From Bathymodiolus brooksi thiotrophic gill symbiont (GTDB taxonomy: Bacteria; Pseudomonadota; Gammaproteobacteria; PS1; Pseudothioglobaceae): a DNA stretch of 26,506 nucleotides. Made by a program: the position numbers and the translations under genes. This document shows, piece after piece, positions 9,801 to 14,644 of this stretch (position 1 is its first letter; every line of letters begins with the position of its first letter). The stretch is taken from assembly GCF_903642095.1 (NCBI RefSeq), contig NZ_CAHJWD020000501.1, positions 1-26,506 of the forward strand, in the 5' to 3' direction. Below the pieces are notes generated by a model. That model made no database searches. It worked only from the letters and a program-made list of their open reading frames with translations, and was not told where the DNA came from.

Positions 9801-11141
9801 AACAAGTTTGTCGGCAGCTGTGTTAATTTTTATTTGTTCAACAAGAGCCTGTGCTTTGTCTATTTGACTTGCATCGGCAACTGCTTGACTTGCATCGGTT
9901 TTCATTTTTATTTGAACCTTGCGAGAGCCAGCGATTAATTTATTTACCGTTATATCTGTTAAAGCGTTAGTGTTGTAAATATCCCTTGCAACATCGTTAA
10001 TAATGGCTTGAAAATCACCAGCAGTTGTGGCTGCACCTGAGAGTGATGCGGCTATTTGACCTGCTTTTACATTGCCTTCGTTGCTTTCGTTATCTACACT
10101 ATTAATTGTGTCAACTTTTGTTGTGAAAATGTTACTTTTTAAGCCAAATGCGTTTCGCACTACTGCTTCAGATGAGGCTATTTTTGTTGTATCGGTGTTT
10201 GTAAAATTATTAGTGCTAACAATTAATTTCTGACCATTGTTGGTTACACTGAACTGAGTGCCACTAACAATGACTTGCGTTACAATGGTGGTTTGCACAT
10301 TAATATTTGCTATTACCGAGCCTGAGGTGGATAGGGTGGCAATAGAATATAAATCATGCAGTAAAGTTGCTTCAGCATTAGTCGCCTCATCCATGAATTT
10401 AATATCACTAGAAGCCTTAAGTCGAATATAAATTGTGCCTGTGTAAGCTTTGTAGTTTGACTCTAAGTCATCTACAGAAATAGTATAAGTGCCATCTGCC
10501 TTAAGTCCAACATTGGCTATTTGATTGCCGTTTTTGTCATAAATGAAAACTGCATTTTCAACATTGCCCCCTTTATACATACCTGCTGAGAAAGTGCCGT
10601 TTAGTGAAAATGCATCATCATCTTTATTGTTGTCACCACTACCACTGCCAATAACGACTGCACCAACTAAAACTGCGGCTACAATCCCTATATTTTCAGT
10701 AACAACATCATAGAAACTTTGATTATTACTTGCTACACTGGATTCTGTAGAAACAATAGATTGATTGCCATAAAAATATACAACTTGCGTGCTGTCTTCT
10801 AAAGTAAAAAACACCTCAGCAACAATATGATAAAGCCCACCACCTTCAACAGGCAAAGAAACCAAGCAAGACAAATCAGTCGCACAAACATCAAAATAGT
10901 TGTCAAAGATAATAACGCCATCTTCTAATATTACCTCTAAATTATCACCGACTTTCTTGGCAATTAGGCCTGACTTTTCAATCTCTAAATCTTTGGTATT
11001 TAATTGGTAAACAGTGCTTTTTTGAGCTTGAATGTGTTGAATACCTTTGGTGACAATAACAATTTCTTTATTGAATTTTTTAGTAACTGCTTGTGCTTTA
11101 GCTTGTAATTCAGTTATGTGTTTTTGTGTATTTATTTGCAT
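3843..11141 (-). CDS. Giant type I-secreted RTX adhesin with Ig-like and BspA-like repeats
   Basis: A 2432-residue protein, likely exported by a type I system not in the window and acting at the cell surface. Domains from the N-terminus: BapA-type prefix (about 1-135, with VGDNLEVILEDGVIIFDNYF and a Cys pair near 88-95); a hydrophobic Val/Ala/Gly stretch (about 153-168) ending GSGSGDNN; a carboxypeptidase/CnaB-like beta domain (about 180-260); an Ala/Thr-rich region; many Ig-like modules with VDTTAP-type linkers (about 560-2010); a BspA-like DUF285 block (about 2115-2285, ASSFNQDISNWDIS); RTX nonapeptides (GGNGNDTLQ, about 2315-2350); and a C-terminal type I secretion domain ending GNLVLE. 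I prefer the second ATG (11139-11141), with AGGA 5 nt upstream; the first ATG at 11147 abuts that site. It interrupts the Mo-cofactor cluster between moaE and moeA. Function is inferred from domains. Confidence 0.9.
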   Translation of the reverse strand: MQINTQKHITELQAKAQAVTKKFNKEIVIVTKGIQHIQAQKSTVYQLNTKDLEIEKSGLIAKKVGDNLEVILEDGVIIFDNYFDVCATDLSCLVSLPVEGGGLYHIVAEVFFTLEDSTQVVYFYGNQSIVSTESSVASNNQSFYDVVTENIGIVAAVLVGAVVIGSGSGDNNKDDDAFSLNGTFSAGMYKGGNVENAVFIYDKNGNQIANVGLKADGTYTISVDDLESNYKAYTGTIYIRLKASSDIKFMDEATNAEATLLHDLYSIATLSTSGSVIANINVQTTIVTQVIVSGTQFSVTNNGQKLIVSTNNFTNTDTTKIASSEAVVRNAFGLKSNIFTTKVDTINSVDNESNEGNVKAGQIAASLSGAATTAGDFQAIINDVARDIYNTNALTDITVNKLIAGSRKVQIKMKTDASQAVADASQIDKAQALVEQIKINTAADKLVADTTFKTSPITNAGFMLSADTGAFSNDLITKTTAQNVTTTLNNPLESDENIWLSINNGDWIKGTVTNNTQVTWLGINLNNENTNTIRVVVAKTNDKDQVDAEKTSIIASKESILDTVAPTVKSVVINATDNSDAVKTDTLKAGDKIVVSIIMSEAVTVTDSTNTNKPIYKIKIGDTEREATYVSGSGTNTLKISYTIIASEMGNVTAETDKLLMNSSIFTDIAGNTAILASPAVTANTPTVDSKAPDAPTDLVLETNNQNNITNKTTVTITGKAEVGATITLFNGNTPLNSTATIIVNSDGNFRQEVLLTVGLSNITAKATDTVGNESVSSDVLSITVDTTNPTATLSGNMAANFDLLMTFSEAVTAVSGKKITLYKKNGTQVEEFDVTSSKITINDNIVSINPTSDLTIGEHYVKIDVGAFKDMAGNDYAGISDINTWNFSIRTLVTTAVWSINTTDVASNGINAGELDSLSITGVLSNPDNVNKNVVITGILFKAKSGNLNDVIYTGTMPTLSSSINGSTWTLTHEKMPTLIDRESYTIVINLSADNNIIGIGGNNTSVLIDTSAPMKPNISLTNDSTNGGNNSFNSDNITNDAAIVAPENIETDGIAEYRIKANGGSYGSWGVYNSPTADGVYTIDVRQTDKAGNVSEIQSLSLTLDTTAPEKPNISLVANKVNGFVNDAAITMSTNTEAGAIVKYRIKVGSNPYGSWKDTYTKPTADSAYIIDVKQIDKAGNTSEIQNLSFTLEAATPTPISSSAWSIKPIATQIGFVLNDKIEITLSLSEALKLGTASQQSNNKIIIGGIDFFLDTTATTSALLAEGKLIFSHTVVANQNISIDDFDIDAGDIKLEGISDIANNGVTGISSAVELGTLGQWAVSATSDTSAHSTPASKATGAPNSPFSAGNNHDTGDANFGWISQENTGILTLTYDKEVYIQHIFIGDLLSRSKVSIIEVWKNDVFVEVYKNTINTEIGGTLSGYHPGKVSDMIITLDNVLNYLSNKIRLTFINKKVGNNVIDAVGLTKNFLIDTIIPTFVAETNSDNNILTKNPNLIIDFSEAIKAGTGNIEIWKVGDTSATATIDILTATINDNQLIVNLEEDLTEGSVYYIKIPRSVVTDVIGNVFTGIDNIGDNKWTFQVGTVANTVINFTGVGVDSSDGINANELDKWLISGIVSNGSVNKISTISNFQFFKDGSTIPAVTIDTVAIDENGAWSVANSELPTEDGKYDITFTLKDGAYSTQVDSSITIDAVNPTPINAGAWIISSLAARNPASGDRVEITLSTSKALKLGTVEQQNTNKIIIDGIDFFLDTVATTSAMLAQGKLIFSYIVDDENISSADFDIDAGDIKLDGVNDLAGNTISGISSAVELVSGRQWVIEASASNNNVYDHLLLGEPDTHDGGRIYKVGDTTPFYPFYATTTWNEGFDPSEISTLTLTYNNAVYMEKVIVREVSTPGEISKVEVWKNNAFEVVYTKTNSGETGGIMTGVQPGKISDTIITLTSALDYLSNKIRLTIGVINGKMNAIDSVELIAAEFHVDTQAPDKTIVATAKKTSLESIEINAQTDSSITFAYIVEASITPTKEVDIIALDDNQYNRVNLVSNTTAELSLATLAIGDYKIYIVDKSGNISEASDNIISIVTALTKINDTNGNVDISAEALATLVDRVNPYLLNDHGLNNTIQGYNSRLQAVRSDDNDNTLDVTQVQAVVTNVNQDLSNLFNGQSTFNNMDVMNFNTSDATTMASMFSGASSFNQDISNWDISKITTAQNMLTDATSFGNDNYNKLLVGWSNVNTSAGETGVNDNVNFSNSNVQNIYTEATARQFFVNKGWNLSDTLANGVIVGENSANILDQSSETTIQNIHGLGGNDTLTGGSVNDIITGGNGNDTLQGNGGADTFKYHFKTAGNDTILDFDTNSDKIDLSILLDGYNTSSTLSNFIASTGNGSNTIISVDANGGEAFETDISITLIGVTSVNLTSLISSGNLVLE
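5190..6045 (-). repeat. Duplicated ~280-residue module of the adhesin, copy 2
   Basis: Encodes a unit running from about NAGAWIISS to FHVDT. It contains an Ig/SwmB-like part (EITLSTSKALKLGT, DGIDFFLDT, DFDIDAGDIKLDG) and a second beta-sandwich-like part (LTLTYNNAVY, VEVWKNNAFEVVY, LDYLSNKIRLT). The same order of motifs recurs about 1.5 kb away at 6710-7540. The nucleotide sequence is still visibly similar, for example around 5870-5960 against 7370-7460, while the loop after the first part differs. The second part looks like a discoidin/carbohydrate-binding sandwich, but I cannot confirm that. Confidence 0.8.
6710..7540 (-). repeat. Duplicated ~280-residue module of the adhesin, copy 1
   Basis: The N-terminal-proximal copy of the module at 5190-6045. 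Shared motifs include EITLSLSEALKLGT, GGIDFFLDTTATTSA, DFDIDAGDIKLEG, VEVYKNTIN and LNYLSNKIRLTF. The two copies are separated by one Ig-like unit (around 6050-6700), so the repeating period is about 1.5 kb. Divergence is spread over the whole unit, so the duplication is not recent. Confidence 0.8.
7560..8090 (-). repeat. Tandem 264-bp (88-residue) Ig-like repeat pair in the adhesin
   Basis: Two adjacent units with a period of about 264 bp. Each encodes a YRIK segment, then YGSW, a PTADGVYTIDV-like strand, a DKAGNxSEIQ turn and an FTL/LTLD ending followed by a Pro-Asn-Ile-Ser-Leu linker. The nucleotide match is clear at 7561 (aaagtaaaact) against 7825 (aaagtcaagct). This is a local expansion of one bacterial Ig-like unit. 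Confidence 0.75.
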
Positions 11142-11191
11142 AGACATCCTTTATATTGTTATTTATTTAGACTTGATATAAAAATATTTTA

Positions 11192-11268
11192 AGACCTTTG
11201 TATAAATTATGAGCAATCGCCAATTAGGTGAAAATTGAATTTTGCTAACTGTTAATATTTATACGAAA
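11192..11268. repeat. MITE-like palindromic repeat, copy R2 (most complete)
   Basis: About 77 bp with terminal inverted repeats. The left end reads GACCTTTGTATAAATTATGA. The right end, read on the minus strand from about 11268, reads ATCTTTCGTATAAATATTAA. The minus-strand reading also contains AATTCAATTTTCACCTAATTGG, matching the interior of the copy at 19717-19772. No coding capacity. It lies in the leader of the giant adhesin gene, 50 nt upstream of its start. The ends resemble the GAGACCTTTGCA terminal repeats I recall for some IS5-type elements (from memory), so a non-autonomous derivative is a reasonable guess. Confidence 0.65.
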
Positions 11269-11280
11269 GATACACAGGGT

Positions 11281-11307
11281 ATTTTAGCATAATTTTATTT
11301 ATCACAA
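11281..11307 (-). promoter_or_regulatory. Candidate promoter of the giant adhesin gene
   Basis: On the minus strand, TTGTGA (11302-11307) is followed after 15 nt by TAAAAT (11281-11286), itself preceded by TGC, giving an extended -10 TGCTAAAAT. The spacing is short but tolerable with an extended -10. If real, the transcript would start near 11274 and its ~130-nt leader would contain all of repeat R2. Confidence 0.35.
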
Positions 11308-11340
11308 AAGAGTGGCGGCCCATATTTTTATTACCTATAT

Positions 11341-11370
11341 TTACTCAAGCACTAAATTACCATTACCAAC
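11341..11370 (-). pseudogene. Vestige of an RTX-adhesin 3' end
   Basis: On the minus strand this reads VGNGNLVLE-stop, almost the same as the last residues of the giant adhesin (SSGNLVLE-stop). The DNA match is exact over 25 bp including 4 nt past the stop (11337-11361 against 3839-3863) and decays upstream, where an in-frame stop (11371-11373) follows. It lies between the moaE stop and the adhesin promoter, so it is a fragment of a second adhesin copy or the scar of an insertion or recombination at this locus. No expression is expected. Confidence 0.6.
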
Positions 11371-11401
11371 TTAAACACTCCAAAAGATTTTAACAAGTTC
11401 C

Positions 11402-11851
11402 TTACTCCCAATGCTTAGTTTGATTAACATCCGTGGTTTTTGCATGCACCCAGCGACTGCCACTTTTAGTATGCTCTTTTTTCCAAAAAGGCGCCTGCGT
11501 TTTAAGGTAATCCATTACAAATTCACAAGCTTCAAAAGCCGATTTCCGATGCTTACTGGTGGCAATAACCAACACAATTTGCGCACTTACTGGCAAATCA
11601 CCCACGCGATGAATGATGGTAATATTACCCAGTGCCCATCGCTTATGTGCTTGATTAGCAATAGCAAATAAAGCTTTTTCAGTCATCTCTGGGTAATGTT
11701 CAAGCGTCATCTTACTAAGTAACTTGTCATCCAAATCACGCACCGTGCCAACAAAACTAACCACTGCACCAATGTTATTATCACCTTCTCTAGCAAGATT
11801 AACTTCAATACTTAAATCAAAGTCCTCTTGTTGAATGCTTATTTTATCCAT
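11402..11851 (-). CDS. moaE: Molybdopterin synthase catalytic subunit MoaE
   Basis: A 149-residue protein that, with MoaD, transfers sulfur to cPMP to form molybdopterin. Seen: VVSFVGTVRD near 30-39, LEHYPEM near 50-56, IHRVGDLPV near 80-88, and the active-site segment FWKKEHTKSGSRWV (122-135) with the conserved lysines. Length is typical (about 150). No Shine-Dalgarno is obvious (AATAATCTT before the ATG). It is on the same strand as the other moa genes but is cut off from them by the adhesin locus, so it must now use its own promoter in 11852-12000, which I could not identify. Confidence 0.95.
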   Translation of the reverse strand: MDKISIQQEDFDLSIEVNLAREGDNNIGAVVSFVGTVRDLDDKLLSKMTLEHYPEMTEKALFAIANQAHKRWALGNITIIHRVGDLPVSAQIVLVIATSKHRKSAFEACEFVMDYLKTQAPFWKKEHTKSGSRWVHAKTTDVNQTKHWE

Positions 11852-12001
11852 AAGATTATTTTACAACAATCTCAATTTCTCTTAATATTTTTTTTACATA
11901 CTGCCAGCAAAGGTTCGTTCTACACTTATACTCTCTATTGTTATCTTGTTTATCTGTTACCAAACTTTTTTTCATTTAACTAATGTAGTTGGCTTTTGGT
12001 T

Positions 12002-12010
12002 TGGTATAAT
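12002..12010 (+). promoter_or_regulatory. Extended -10 promoter for the nirB leader
   Basis: TGGTATAAT is a consensus extended -10 (TGn plus TATAAT). A -35 at normal distance is poor (around 11982-11987), as often seen with extended -10 or activator-dependent promoters. A start near 12017 would give a leader of about 230 nt before nirB containing two terminator-like hairpins. The rest of the 396-nt gap on the moaE side (11852-11980) shows nothing I can name. Confidence 0.5.
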
Positions 12011-12052
12011 AATTCCACATTGTCCAATGGTGGATGATAAAAAAAACATTGG

Positions 12053-12101
12053 CGTTTACTTGGATTCTATTTTTAATGGAGTTGGGTAAGCGTTTTTTTT
12101 T
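12053..12101 (+). terminator. Terminator hairpin A in the nirB leader
   Basis: CGTTTACTTGG (12053-12063) pairs as RNA with TTGGGTAAGCG (12082-12092): six Watson-Crick pairs and five G-U pairs around an 18-nt loop, followed at once by nine T (12093-12101). Wobble-rich, so weaker than hairpin B. It would end a transcript of about 85 nt from the 12005 promoter. Confidence 0.5.
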
Positions 12102-12139
12102 GGCTGGTTCAAAGTTGGATAAGTCAAAAAATGGCATTG

Positions 12140-12188
12140 AAGCCAGTTAAGTATTTATTGTAATGATAAATATTTAACTGGCTTTTTT
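12140..12188 (+). terminator. Terminator hairpin B in the nirB leader
   Basis: AAGCCAGTTAAGTATTTAT (12140-12158) pairs with ATAAATATTTAACTGGCTT (12166-12184): a 19-bp stem with a single G-T wobble and a 7-nt loop, then a T run. It is a textbook intrinsic terminator, yet it stands between divergently oriented moaE and nirB, so the only transcript it can stop is the nirB leader itself. That points to attenuation or to a small RNA encoded upstream. Confidence 0.8.
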
Positions 12189-12247
12189 TATGAGATTTTT
12201 TTGCATAAGTATGCAGGGACTTAATAATTTAAAAACAAGGAAATAGA

Positions 12248-14629
12248 ATGAAAAAATTGATTGTAGTAGGCTCGGGAATGAGTGCAATGAAGGTGGTGGA
12301 TGAAATCTTAAAAATAGACCCATTAATGTATCAAATAACGATTATTGGTGCAGAAACAGTATTGCCTTACAATAGAATTATGTTGTCTCCAGTTTTGGCG
12401 GGTGAAAAGAGTTTTAATGATATTAAAACGCATGATGAGGCTTATTTTTCCCAGCATAATATCACTTTCAAACCGGGATTTGAAGTAACAGCAGTGAATA
12501 GAAAGTTGAAAAATGTTTTGGTTGCTAATATTCAAGACAAATCAACTGACAATATTGCTTATGACCGTTTGGTGATTTGCACAGGCTCAACGCCATTTAT
12601 TTTGCCATTGCCGGGCAATACATTAAAGGGTGTGGTTTCATTTAGAGATATTTACGATGTTGAATATATGCAATCAGAGGCTGGAAAATCTAAAAAAGTG
12701 GCTGTTATTGGCACGGGTTTGCTAGGGCTTGAAGCGGCTAATGGGTTAAATGAGTTGGGCTTTGAGGTAACGGTTATTGGCAATATGGATGCCATTATGA
12801 ATATGCAATTAGATGCTTCATCTGGACATTTATTGCAAAAAGTATTAGAGCAAAAAAACATTCATTTTAAATTGGGGGCAATAACCATCAAAATTGCTGG
12901 CAAGGATAAGGTTGAATCGTTAGAATTTGAAGATGGAACGACACTGAAGGTAGATATGGTGGTTATGTCTGTTGGCATTGTTCCAAATGATACTTTAGCC
13001 AAGCAAATTGGTTTACAAACAAATAGAGGTATTATTGTTAATGACACGATGATGACCTCAGATCCTGCCATTTATTCAGTAGGCGAGTGTATTAAACACC
13101 GAGGTATGTCGTATGGTTTGGTGGCACCACTTTTTGAACAAGCACGCGTGTGTGCCGAGCAAGTGTGTGAGGTGTCTCATCATATATACACGGGTTCAGA
13201 CATTTCTACTAAGTTAAAAATCTCAGGTGTGGATGTATTCTCAGCAGGGGAATTTGACAATGCAAATGACGAGGTTATGTGCTCTAAAGACCATGCGCTT
13301 AATACGCGTAAGCGACTTTCTATTAGGGGGGATAAATTGGTCGGTGCGGTTTTATTTGGTGATTCAACAGATGGACTGTTTTATTTTGATTTGATTAAAA
13401 AAGAAACAGACATTAGCAGTATTCGCAAAACCTTATTGTTTGGTGATATCAATATTGATGGCTCAAGTGCTGGTGCTGTAGGCGTTGAAAAAATGGCAGA
13501 TGATGAGCAGGTGTGTGGTTGTATGGGCGTTACTAAAGGCGATATTGTGAGTGCAGTTACAGGGGGTTGTGATACTTTTGAAGCCATACAAAAAGAAACA
13601 GGCTGTGCGACAGGGTGTGGTGGTTGTGGGTCGGTAGCCAAGCAAATTTTTAGTTTTGTATCAGGTGCAGAATTGGTTAGCAAGGAAACGCTTTGTGATT
13701 GCACCAGCCATTCAACTGCAGAAGTGCGTGAATATATTAGAGCACTTGATGTGGTTAAAACCATTGATGAAATACGCTCAGCATTATATTTCACCAGTAC
13801 TTGTGAAGCTTGTGGTGCGGCAATTAATTATTATTTATCATCGCAGTTTAATGATGCGTATGTGCATAACGATGCAGAGCGTCCACACAATGAAATGATG
13901 CATGCAAATAAGCAAAGAGATGGCACTTATTCTATTGTGCCACAAATGCAGGGTGGTTTGACAACGCCAGCAGAACTCAAATCGTTAGCAGAAATTGCAG
14001 TGAAATATGAAGTGCCAACTGTCAAGGTAACAGGTGGGCAGCGTATTGATTTATTGGGTATTCCTAAAGAAAATCTGAACGATATGTGGGACGAGATTGC
14101 AGCAGCAGGTATGGAATCTGGTTATGCGTATGGCAAAGCCACGAGAACCTGTAAATCTTGTGTTGGCACAGATCATTGTATGATGGGAACACAAGATTCA
14201 ATGGGCTTGTCGGTAAAGATGGAAGATGCGGTTTGGTCGCACTTTATGCCACATAAATTTAAAATGGGCGTGAGCGGTTGCCCGCGTAATTGTGCTGAGG
14301 TAACGATTAAAGATTTTGGCGTGATTTGCACCGAAAAAGGCTATGAAATTCATATAGCAGGTGCTTGTGGTATCAGAACCAAGGTATGTTTAAAAGACCG
14401 TTTCTTTGAAACCGAAGCCGATGTGGTTGAATACCTTAAAGCCTTTGTGCAATTATATCGTATTGAGGCAAATTACCTTGAACGGGTAATGCATTTTGAA
14501 GAGCGTGTTGGTTTGGAATACATTCAATCACAATTAAATACACCAGAGAAGATTAAGAAGTGGGCGGCGACACTCCCCAAAACTATTAAAAATCCATGGA
14601 CAACTACAGACCATAGAAAATCGGCTTAA
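12248..14629 (+). CDS. nirB: NADH-dependent nitrite reductase large subunit NirB
   Basis: A 793-residue cytoplasmic enzyme that reduces nitrite to ammonium with NADH through FAD, Fe-S clusters and siroheme. Seen: N-terminal FAD motif VVGSGMSA; NAD motif VIGTGLLGLEA near 155; a BFD-type [2Fe-2S] site with C423, C425, C457 and C460; a second Cys-bearing helical segment (TCEACGAAINYYL near 520); then the siroheme/[4Fe-4S] domain with C638-x5-C644 and C678-x3-C682. Slightly shorter than E. coli NirB (847). AAGGAA precedes the ATG. It lacks an adjacent nirD; narK follows after 15 nt. Likely controlled through the upstream leader. NasB-like assimilatory naming is equally possible. Confidence 0.93.
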   Translation: MKKLIVVGSGMSAMKVVDEILKIDPLMYQITIIGAETVLPYNRIMLSPVLAGEKSFNDIKTHDEAYFSQHNITFKPGFEVTAVNRKLKNVLVANIQDKSTDNIAYDRLVICTGSTPFILPLPGNTLKGVVSFRDIYDVEYMQSEAGKSKKVAVIGTGLLGLEAANGLNELGFEVTVIGNMDAIMNMQLDASSGHLLQKVLEQKNIHFKLGAITIKIAGKDKVESLEFEDGTTLKVDMVVMSVGIVPNDTLAKQIGLQTNRGIIVNDTMMTSDPAIYSVGECIKHRGMSYGLVAPLFEQARVCAEQVCEVSHHIYTGSDISTKLKISGVDVFSAGEFDNANDEVMCSKDHALNTRKRLSIRGDKLVGAVLFGDSTDGLFYFDLIKKETDISSIRKTLLFGDINIDGSSAGAVGVEKMADDEQVCGCMGVTKGDIVSAVTGGCDTFEAIQKETGCATGCGGCGSVAKQIFSFVSGAELVSKETLCDCTSHSTAEVREYIRALDVVKTIDEIRSALYFTSTCEACGAAINYYLSSQFNDAYVHNDAERPHNEMMHANKQRDGTYSIVPQMQGGLTTPAELKSLAEIAVKYEVPTVKVTGGQRIDLLGIPKENLNDMWDEIAAAGMESGYAYGKATRTCKSCVGTDHCMMGTQDSMGLSVKMEDAVWSHFMPHKFKMGVSGCPRNCAEVTIKDFGVICTEKGYEIHIAGACGIRTKVCLKDRFFETEADVVEYLKAFVQLYRIEANYLERVMHFEERVGLEYIQSQLNTPEKIKKWAATLPKTIKNPWTTTDHRKSA

Positions 14630-14644
14630 CTTAAGGAAAAAACA

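Larger units (their letters stand above)
12016..12247 (+). ncRNA. Putative regulatory leader RNA of nirB-narK
   Basis: Starting near 12017, the RNA first shows a small hairpin (CCACATTG, then CAATGGTGG, 12016-12034). Its 3' arm CCAATG could instead pair with CATTGG at 12047-12052. Terminator A (12053-12101) and terminator B (12140-12188) follow. TTGGCT (12100-12105) can pair with AGCCAG (12141-12146), which would open terminator B. A perfect inverted repeat TGCATA-AG-TATGCA lies at 12202-12215, and AAGGAA is 6 nt before the nirB ATG. The architecture recalls nitrate/nitrite antitermination leaders controlled by NasR/NasT ANTAR proteins, but I do not see a clear ANTAR hexaloop pair. The regulatory role is inference; no match to a named riboswitch was recognised. 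Confidence 0.5.

Noticed and set aside
3850..10000. Many plus-strand open frames of 60-190 codons opposite the adhesin gene
   Set aside because: They are antisense shadows of a low-complexity repeat gene: rich in Ser, Val and Leu, with no ribosome-binding sites or recognisable domains.
3608..11268. The adhesin locus as a composite transposon bounded by the two flanking repeats
   Set aside because: The left repeat is badly decayed, the repeats encode no transposase, and copies also occur elsewhere in the window, so they need not have moved the gene.
12027..12089. A 20-codon ORF in the nirB leader (ATG to TAA) that could be a leader peptide
   Set aside because: No ribosome-binding site precedes it, codons show no obvious regulatory bias (no run of one amino acid), and its DNA is better explained by the hairpin and terminator A.
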